Below, piece after piece: positions 40,980 to 46,476 of a stretch of DNA of 46,476 bases; position 1 is the stretch's first letter, and the number at the start of each line of letters is the position of its first letter. The translations under genes were made by a program, and so were the position numbers. This DNA comes from JBNKLG01 sp050292235. Its GTDB lineage: Bacteria > Pseudomonadota > Gammaproteobacteria > Chromatiales > Chromatiaceae. The notes under the pieces were generated by a model. It was not told the DNA's origin. It was given only the letters and a program-made list of their open reading frames with translations, and made no database searches. The stretch is from the NCBI GenBank assembly GCA_050292235.1, contig JBNKLG010000011.1, forward strand, positions 1 through 46,476. Direction: 5' to 3'.

Positions 40980-43316
40980 TTAGCGCCGCAGAATCTTCAC
41001 CACATCCGATTGGGTGCCATCTTTGAAGGTCAGCTGCACGCTGACAAAGTCCACCTGGGGCGAGACCTTGATATAGAGCTGGCTATCCCCCTCCATCCGG
41101 ATGGGATCGGAGAGATTACAGTGCCGATCCAGGCCCTCCCAACGGGTATCCGGCACCGCCTTACCCAAGCCATAGTGCACCGCCTGGATGCCGCAGTGAT
41201 AGGACTGCACATGGGTAAAGTAGAGATAGGCTGCGTTGTGATTGCGCCCAAACTGTACCCAGGAATTTTGCGTCTGGAGCAGAATCTTTTTCTGGCTCTT
41301 TTCCAGCTCTGCCGCCGGGTTGAAGGCCACCTCAAAGGGACCGATACGCTGGTTGTTGATGTCTTCATACTCAACCAGGATCCTGGTCGCTGCTTGGGTC
41401 GGTGGCAGCTGAATGTAGGTCTTGGCCGCCGGAGCATTAAGGCGCTGGTCGATATAGTCGCTGATGCCGTTATCAATAAAATCGGCATCGTCCTCCAGCT
41501 TATAGAAGAATTTGCGCACCGCCTCCCGGAAATTGAACTGGATCATCCAGCCAGAATTGCTACTCATGGCGGTATAGGAGAAGGGCGGCTCGCTGGGTTT
41601 CTCATCGATCAGGCTCAACGCCCTGAGCCGGGCCTGGGCATCCTCCTGCCACTGTTTGGCCATCTCTTTGTCAATAAAATACTTCTGGAAACTGCCCGCC
41701 TGGACCAGTTTGATGAAGGCCTCCAGTGCCTGCTTCTCCTGCTGTTTGTTGGTCAGGGACTGTTGGCCCAGCTGTTTCTGCGAATATTGCTGGCTCATGA
41801 GGTAATAAGCAGGGGCATAGGTCGAATGCCTCTCCATGACCTGGCCCAGCGCCTGAATACGGGCCCTATCCTCCAGCAGCAGTGCCGCCACCGACTCATA
41901 GGCGGCCCCCGGTTGTTTGGGTGCCAGAATGCGGTAGCTGGCCCCGGCCCCAGACAGCCCCTCTTGGGCCTTGAGCAGATCCAGATAACGCAAATAGGGA
42001 TCGATCACATCCAGGCTGAAAGCGAGAAACTGCTCATAACTCTTTCGGGCATTGAGGGTATCACCACGCAACTCATAGATCCGGGCATTGTGATAGAACT
42101 GCTCAGGCCGCTCCGGTTGATTGATGATGCCGCCCTGTTTGCTCAAGGTGCTGAATCCCTGGCGAATCTCCTCCATAGAGCCACTGAGCTGCCTGGCCGT
42201 GTCGGCAATGGCCTTGGCGGTTTTATCGGTTTTCTGCTCAATGCGGGTCGTGGTCGCCTGGATCGCCAGGGTATCCTCTTGGGTACCCTGGGCCAGATAG
42301 AGCAGGCTCGCAATACCCAGGATAGCCACCGCCACACCCAGGGCAATGGTCTGCTGCCGTTTGCCGATGGCACCAGTCGTCTGTTTGATCTCGGCGGTAT
42401 CGGCCTTGAGCCCGCCCAATCCTGACTCGACAGAGGCGCGAAAGGCGGCGATATCGTCCTGAACAGCAGCGATATCCTCCGACAAGTGCCCGAAGTAACC
42501 TTCCAGCTCCTCCCTGGAGACATCCAGGTAAGTATCCGGGTTGACCTTGGTCTGACCCTGGTCATGGGCCTCCTGCACCGGGGAGATCAACTCCTCGTAA
42601 TAAAGGTCCATCAGACTCAGTTGGGTGTTGCTGACCTTTTTGTTATGGGCCAGCAGATTGCGAATACGGCGAATGTCCTCAAGAAAATTCTGGATGGTCT
42701 TGCGCTTGTCTTTGAGAAAGGTAAGGAAATGGCTCTCATCAAACAGGGGAGAGTAGTGGGGATACTCCTTGCTATTGACAAAAAGGCTGGCCAGTTCGCT
42801 GAAGGTAGTACCACTGAGCAGATCACCAGGGTCAGCGCTCTTTTTCCACTTCGCCACCACCGGGCTGCTGAGCAACTCGGACAGGCCCTGTTCCAAGGCC
42901 TGCTGATCGCCAAACTTCTCCGTCACCAGACTGCGGATAATCAGCTCCAGGGCACGCACCTGCTTTCGTCCCAGCTCCTCAGAAATGATCGCTGTCACCT
43001 CGGCATCGAAAGGCAGGGCGGGGTTGAGCTGATGCAGGGTCTCCATCCAGGAGATAAAACGCAATCGGGCCAGCTGGCGATTGCGATCGGACTGACTGCT
43101 ATCGGCATCGGCCCGCTCCCAATCCCGCAGAGCACGACCAAACGCCTCCATTTCTGCCGGATTCAGATCCAGGCGTTCACCCATGCCCTGATTGCCCAGC
43201 TCCGATTTCAGTCGTTTGAAAGCCGGGAAACCGCCGCTGGTGTCCCCTCCCAAAAAAACCAGCAACTGCTCCAACAAACGACCACAGATTGGCGTGAGAT
43301 CAGGCATCTGACTCAT
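40980..43316 (-). CDS. HEPN-like domain membrane protein, unknown function
   Basis: 778 residues. The N-terminal helical region ends in DIRRIRNLLAHNKK, with R219 and H224 matching the R-x4-6-H motif of HEPN proteins. A coiled stretch with GGLKADTAEIKQTTGAIGKR leads into one membrane helix (about 324-342; IALGVAVAILGIASLLYLA). Then follow a TPR-like region (about 420-570) and a C-terminal beta-rich domain containing NSWVQFGRNHN and ending LTFKDGTQSDVVKIL. No family spanning the whole protein is recognised. It starts with an AGGAAG ribosome site and is the first gene of the unit with the cyclase. Topology would put HEPN inside and the C-terminal domain outside, or the reverse; not decidable by eye. 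Confidence 0.8.
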   Translation of the reverse strand: MSQMPDLTPICGRLLEQLLVFLGGDTSGGFPAFKRLKSELGNQGMGERLDLNPAEMEAFGRALRDWERADADSSQSDRNRQLARLRFISWMETLHQLNPALPFDAEVTAIISEELGRKQVRALELIIRSLVTEKFGDQQALEQGLSELLSSPVVAKWKKSADPGDLLSGTTFSELASLFVNSKEYPHYSPLFDESHFLTFLKDKRKTIQNFLEDIRRIRNLLAHNKKVSNTQLSLMDLYYEELISPVQEAHDQGQTKVNPDTYLDVSREELEGYFGHLSEDIAAVQDDIAAFRASVESGLGGLKADTAEIKQTTGAIGKRQQTIALGVAVAILGIASLLYLAQGTQEDTLAIQATTTRIEQKTDKTAKAIADTARQLSGSMEEIRQGFSTLSKQGGIINQPERPEQFYHNARIYELRGDTLNARKSYEQFLAFSLDVIDPYLRYLDLLKAQEGLSGAGASYRILAPKQPGAAYESVAALLLEDRARIQALGQVMERHSTYAPAYYLMSQQYSQKQLGQQSLTNKQQEKQALEAFIKLVQAGSFQKYFIDKEMAKQWQEDAQARLRALSLIDEKPSEPPFSYTAMSSNSGWMIQFNFREAVRKFFYKLEDDADFIDNGISDYIDQRLNAPAAKTYIQLPPTQAATRILVEYEDINNQRIGPFEVAFNPAAELEKSQKKILLQTQNSWVQFGRNHNAAYLYFTHVQSYHCGIQAVHYGLGKAVPDTRWEGLDRHCNLSDPIRMEGDSQLYIKVSPQVDFVSVQLTFKDGTQSDVVKILRR

Positions 43317-43424
43317 ACTGCTTCCTCATGATGAATTTTCTTGGCCTGGCAGGCCGAACTGACGCGCCTTTTTTACTTCTATCATTGATCATAACGCCAA
43401 TCCTGCCATAAGAAACCGAATCTG

Positions 43425-44306
43425 ATGGACTGGTTTTCCCTCTCTCTGCTCAGCGCCTTTACCCTGGCCAGCTCTGATGCCATGGCCAAACGCTATTTAC
43501 AGGGCTACAGCGCGGTTGAAATGACTCTGGTGCGTTTTGTCCTCAGCGGCCTGCTGCTGTTGCCGTTGGTGCCTAATATGGATCTCAGCACCACCACCCC
43601 GGTTTTTTGGGGCGAAATGCTGGTACTGGCCCTGATGGAAATCAGCGCCATGCTGATCTACATGGGCTGCATCCGCGATTACCCCCTGGCCCTGACCACG
43701 CCCTACCTCTCTTTTACCCCATTGTTTACGGTCCTGACCGGCTGGCTGATTCTGAGCGAAACCCTCTCCCTGGCCGGCCTTGGCGGCATCCTTTTGATTG
43801 TTGCCGGTGCCTGGTTGCTAAATCTGCACCACCTGGATCGCCTCAGCTGGCGCACCTGCATGATCCCTTTGATGGCCATGGGCCGCCATCCCGGTTCGCG
43901 GCGTATGTTGGGGGTCGCCTTTCTTTACAGCCTGACCCTGACCCTCAGCAAAGCCGTGATGCAGACCCTGCCTCCCAGCCCGGCTTTTGGAGCGCTCTAT
44001 TTTGTCGTGACGGGCAGCGTGGCCCTGCTGCTGGCTGGATTATGGCGACCTTCAGCCATACCTGCCCTATGGCGACGCCCGGTGCCAAACCTGGCCGTGG
44101 CAGCGTTGATGGCTCTGATGGTACTGACCCATTTCACCGCCATTCAACAGATCGAAGCCGCCTACATGGTAACCGTCAAACGCTACAGCCTCTTGTTCGC
44201 TATTCTCTATGGTGCCTGGTGGTTCAAAGAGGAACATCTTTGGCGCAACCTGCCAGCAGGGATGCTGATGCTGGTGGGGATTGGATTGATTCTATTGGTT
44301 CGATAG
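43425..44306 (+). CDS. DMT/EamA-family transporter
   Basis: 293 residues with ten hydrophobic segments in two EamA-like halves. The N-half contains SSDAMAKRYLQGYSAVEMTLVRFVLSG, and the C-half FKEEHLWRNLPAGMLMLVGIGLILL. Typically a metabolite exporter; the substrate is unknown. It converges with the phosphotransferase-ATPase gene, overlapping it by 15 bp at the 3' ends. Confidence 0.88.
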   Translation: MDWFSLSLLSAFTLASSDAMAKRYLQGYSAVEMTLVRFVLSGLLLLPLVPNMDLSTTTPVFWGEMLVLALMEISAMLIYMGCIRDYPLALTTPYLSFTPLFTVLTGWLILSETLSLAGLGGILLIVAGAWLLNLHHLDRLSWRTCMIPLMAMGRHPGSRRMLGVAFLYSLTLTLSKAVMQTLPPSPAFGALYFVVTGSVALLLAGLWRPSAIPALWRRPVPNLAVAALMALMVLTHFTAIQQIEAAYMVTVKRYSLLFAILYGAWWFKEEHLWRNLPAGMLMLVGIGLILLVR

Positions 44307-45851
44307 CGCATCAATGGCCGCCAATGTGCTGTCTAAGTTGGCGGTTGGCAATGCCCAGGAGACTTCTTTCAAACTTAAAGGCTCACGCTCTTGCAATTGC
44401 TTCTCCAAAACCGCCAGGGTGGCATCGGAGACATCGTCATTCCTGTCAATACGCTCTTGGACGCGATGGCGTAGTTCCGCCTCTGGCGCCACAAAGTCCA
44501 GAATGCCAAATGGAACTGAGTGATCCAGTGCCATTTGCCGAAAACGCACTCTATTTTCCTGGTGAAGGAAAGTGGCATCGACCAGAACCGGAATGCCTAC
44601 CTCCAGCAACCGTTCTGCCAAGGCCAGCAATCGATCATAGACCCGCTGAGTCATGGCCACACTGTAGAGCCGCTCATCGCCCCGACCCAAAGGAGCCATA
44701 CCCGCCAGTCGCTTGCGCTCAACATCTGAACTGAGTCGGATCAGGGGCCACTGTGCCACCAATTGCCGACTGAACCAGCTTTTTCCACTGCCAGATACGC
44801 CATGGTTGATCAGCAACAGGGGCCGGGCAGGGGCACAGAGACGCTCCGCCAGATCCAGATAATCGCTAACCTCTTTCAAGGCCGCTGCCCGCGCTGAAGG
44901 ACTTTGGTCAGGCTGACCCCAACGAATGGCTGCCACTTTGGCCCGCACCAGAGCACGATAGACCTGATAGAAAGGCTGCAAAGGCAGGCCTGCGTAGTCG
45001 CCGCTGCTTTCCAGATAGGTGTTGAGGAGGATTCTGGCCAGATCATCCCGGCCCTGACGGGTCAAATCCATGAGCAAAAAGGCGAGATCGCTTTGTACGT
45101 CGATCCAGTGCAGGCTTGGTGAGAATTCAATGCCATCGAACAACAGCGGCCCATCGGTTTGCAGTAGGATGTTGCCCAGATGGAGATCACCGTGGCATTC
45201 ACGCACGAATCCCTGTCGGACACGATCTGACAGCAGGGGCTGCAATGCAACCTGCTGCGCCAGTGTCCAGCTCTCCAACCGGGCCAATTGCACCTGTCGT
45301 GCATTATCGTTCAGGCATTGTTTGATGTGCTGGACATTCTCCAGCATGGGCTTCAGCACCTCTTCGGGCGATCCGTAACCCGTGGTGCCATCTGACGGGG
45401 CTGCCTGGGTATGAAAGCGGGCAATGCTTTGCGCCAATTGATCCATCAGTCCATTGGTCAGTCGCTCAGGACATTGGCTCAGTACAGCCCGCTCATCAAA
45501 ACGACGCATCTTGACCAGCCATTCGATGGGCGCGGTTTCTTCATCCTCAACCTCAATAAGTGGAGCGTTGGCAGACCCAAACACGGGTACGCTGCCCAGA
45601 TAGAGTTGTGGCGCCATGCGACTGTTGAAGCGCACCTCTTCTGCGCAATAAAAGCGCCGCTTTTCCAGAGTGGAGAAGTCGAGAAAGCCCAGGCTCAGGG
45701 ATTTTTTCAGCTTATAGGCAAAATCACCGACCAGGAAAACCACCGAAATATGGGTCTCAATCACCGGGACATGGCTTGGCCGCTGCGGCCAGCTGCCCGG
45801 CTGCTTCAGAGAAGCAATGAGGGTTGCTTGCTGTTCTGCATCACTGATCAT
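44292..45851 (-). CDS. Aminoglycoside-phosphotransferase-like / AAA kinase fusion protein
   Basis: 519 residues. The N-terminal half has a choline-kinase/APH-type fold with the catalytic loop ECHGDLHLGNILLQ and DFSTLEKRRFYCAEE. The C-terminal half carries a zeta-toxin-like P-loop kinase (GVSGSGKSWFSRQL, later RLSSDVERKRL). The two-domain arrangement is a widespread uncharacterised family often called bifunctional aminoglycoside phosphotransferase/ATP-binding protein. Antibiotic resistance should not be inferred. It overlaps the DMT gene tail-to-tail. Confidence 0.88.
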   Translation of the reverse strand: MISDAEQQATLIASLKQPGSWPQRPSHVPVIETHISVVFLVGDFAYKLKKSLSLGFLDFSTLEKRRFYCAEEVRFNSRMAPQLYLGSVPVFGSANAPLIEVEDEETAPIEWLVKMRRFDERAVLSQCPERLTNGLMDQLAQSIARFHTQAAPSDGTTGYGSPEEVLKPMLENVQHIKQCLNDNARQVQLARLESWTLAQQVALQPLLSDRVRQGFVRECHGDLHLGNILLQTDGPLLFDGIEFSPSLHWIDVQSDLAFLLMDLTRQGRDDLARILLNTYLESSGDYAGLPLQPFYQVYRALVRAKVAAIRWGQPDQSPSARAAALKEVSDYLDLAERLCAPARPLLLINHGVSGSGKSWFSRQLVAQWPLIRLSSDVERKRLAGMAPLGRGDERLYSVAMTQRVYDRLLALAERLLEVGIPVLVDATFLHQENRVRFRQMALDHSVPFGILDFVAPEAELRHRVQERIDRNDDVSDATLAVLEKQLQEREPLSLKEVSWALPTANLDSTLAAIDALSNQ

Positions 45852-45854
45852 GAC

Positions 45855-45883
45855 TTGACTATCCCCGGTTCAGCGCGTGTAGT
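45855..45883 (+). promoter_or_regulatory. Putative promoter of the DUF2892 gene
   Basis: TTGACT (45855-45860), 17-bp spacer, TGTAGT (45878-45883), giving a start about 29 bases before the ATG. Confidence 0.55.
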
Positions 45884-45918
45884 ACAGGTCTGGATCCATT
45901 TTCTTAAGAGAGACCATC

Positions 45919-46119
45919 ATGAATGTCGAACGCTTTGTCTTGGCCTTTGCCGGTTTCATGGTCATGCTGACCGTTATCCTGGGCATGGTGCACCATCCCT
46001 ACTGGCATTATTTCACCCTTTTCATTGGCTTTAATCTTTTACAGTCCGCCTTCACCGGCTTCTGCCCCTTGGCTGTGATTCTGAAAAAGATGGGCATGAC
46101 GACGGGCTGTGCTTACTAA
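45919..46119 (+). CDS. DUF2892 family small membrane protein (YgaP-like)
   Basis: 66 residues with two membrane helices: NVERFVLAFAGFMVMLTVIL opens the first, and GFNLLQSAFTGFCPLAVILKK continues the second. This is the DUF2892 domain, found alone or attached to rhodanese domains as in YgaP. C54-like and a C-terminal Cys (TTGCAY) are present; sulfur binding is possible but unproven. Preceded by a GAGAGA ribosome site. Monocistronic as far as can be seen. Confidence 0.85.
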   Translation: MNVERFVLAFAGFMVMLTVILGMVHHPYWHYFTLFIGFNLLQSAFTGFCPLAVILKKMGMTTGCAY

Positions 46120-46272
46120 TCGGCAGCTGGCTCTGGTTAAGTAAATAAGATTGGGCGTTCCTCTCTACTAAGATGGGAGGGGGTCTATTCGACTATATAT
46201 TTGTTGAACCGTCGCATAATAGATCTTCTTTTCGAAGTTTAAATTTTACTGATAACCTGGTAGATAAACATT

Positions 46273-46476
46273 ATGAAATCTCATCATATATTACTGGCAT
46301 TTACTGTTGTCATATTATCATTCCTCTCTGGCTGTGCTTCAGTACCAATGGGTCAAAGTAAAAACGATATAGCAAAAAAACAGTTTAGATCGCCGTCACC
46401 AGGAAAATCAGGGTTATATGTTTATAGAAACTCTCATTTTGGCGGTGCGTTAACAAAAGCCATTTTCGTTGATGGC
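46273..46476 (+). CDS. Lipoprotein, DUF2846-like, truncated by window end
   Basis: First 68 residues only. A lipoprotein signal peptide ends with the lipobox FLSGC (Cys21), followed by a polar linker and GKSGLYVYRNSHFGGALTKA, the start of a DUF2846-like domain. The gene and the 80 bases upstream are clearly more AT-rich than the rest of the window and use rarer codons (ATA, AGA, TTA), which suggests recent acquisition. No clear ribosome site is seen. The C-terminal part lies outside the window. Confidence 0.75.
   Translation, partial: MKSHHILLAFTVVILSFLSGCASVPMGQSKNDIAKKQFRSPSPGKSGLYVYRNSHFGGALTKAIFVDG

Noticed and set aside
41010..42425. 471-codon open frame antisense to the HEPN-like gene
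   Set aside because: No recognisable domain and no regulatory signals; the minus strand has a clear ribosome site, a membrane helix and a coupled downstream gene.
38882..43316. Pycsar- or CBASS-type anti-phage system based on the cyclase and HEPN-membrane pair
   Set aside because: The cyclase is a TPR-linked adenylate type with adenine-recognition residues, not a pyrimidine cyclase or CD-NTase, and no cyclic-nucleotide-gated effector domain is recognised. Kept only as an uncharacterised signalling module.
44292..45851. Aminoglycoside resistance gene
   Set aside because: The APH-like half belongs to a broad chromosomal fusion family with a P-loop kinase domain; the HGDLHLGN motif alone does not indicate drug resistance.

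Overview
The window reads as chromosome of a sulfur-metabolising, probably autotrophic gammaproteobacterium (Chromatiales or a relative; genus not determined). Reasons: a class I phosphoribulokinase (Calvin cycle); a coq7 - speD - osmC - crp - trpC block arranged as around vfr in Pseudomonas; a Gram-negative envelope gene set (general porin, FadL-type porin, TonB2-type energiser); and a sulfur cluster with a split YeeE/YedE transporter and an exported rhodanese. It is mostly ordinary chromosome with a few accessory patches.

Layout. 1-2.5 kb: prk, a Cys-rich small protein, and tRNA-Gln(CUG), rpsI and rplM on the minus strand. 2.5-7.5 kb: a 2Fe-2S ferredoxin, a GlcF-like Fe-S protein, coq7, speD, an OsmC protein, crp and trpC. 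7.7-13.8 kb: porin, qmcA/nfeD pair, a membrane protein with a pseudopilin-like C-terminus, an FNR-box-controlled FadL-type porin and a DUF4124 protein. 13.8-23.1 kb, all minus: AgcS symporter, valS, a five-gene DUF3450-ExbB-ExbB-ExbD-TonB operon with overlapping genes, and a proline-rich membrane-anchored protein. 23.2-28.0 kb, minus: the ovothiol pair ovoA and an ovoB-like lyase, split by a 1.5-kb decayed island holding a deleted DUF4011/MTES_1575 helicase-nuclease gene. 28.2-30.6 kb: a Na+/H+ antiporter and a Ca2+/H+ antiporter. 30.7-33.9 kb: the sulfur cluster (two YeeE/YedE halves, a signal-peptide protein with five RGENPCAPAS repeats, a DUF6969-like protein, an exported rhodanese). 34.0-38.0 kb: MoxR - DUF58 - transglutaminase operon. 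38.0-43.3 kb, minus: a three-gene signalling unit (HEPN-like membrane protein, TPR-adenylate cyclase, secreted protein). 43.4-46.5 kb: DMT exporter, a phosphotransferase-kinase fusion, a DUF2892 protein and a truncated AT-rich lipoprotein gene.

Strongest leads. (1) The ovoA 3' end is duplicated as a degraded direct repeat across the ovoB start. Joining the two copies restores a 16-nt ovoA/ovoB overlap, so a small island appears to have split an ovothiol operon. (2) The YeeE/YedE - Cys-repeat protein - DUF6969 - rhodanese cluster looks like an undescribed envelope sulfur-handling unit. (3) The HEPN-TM protein coupled to a TPR-adenylate cyclase looks like an uncharacterised signalling module. 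All functions are inferred from sequence reading only; no searches were run.
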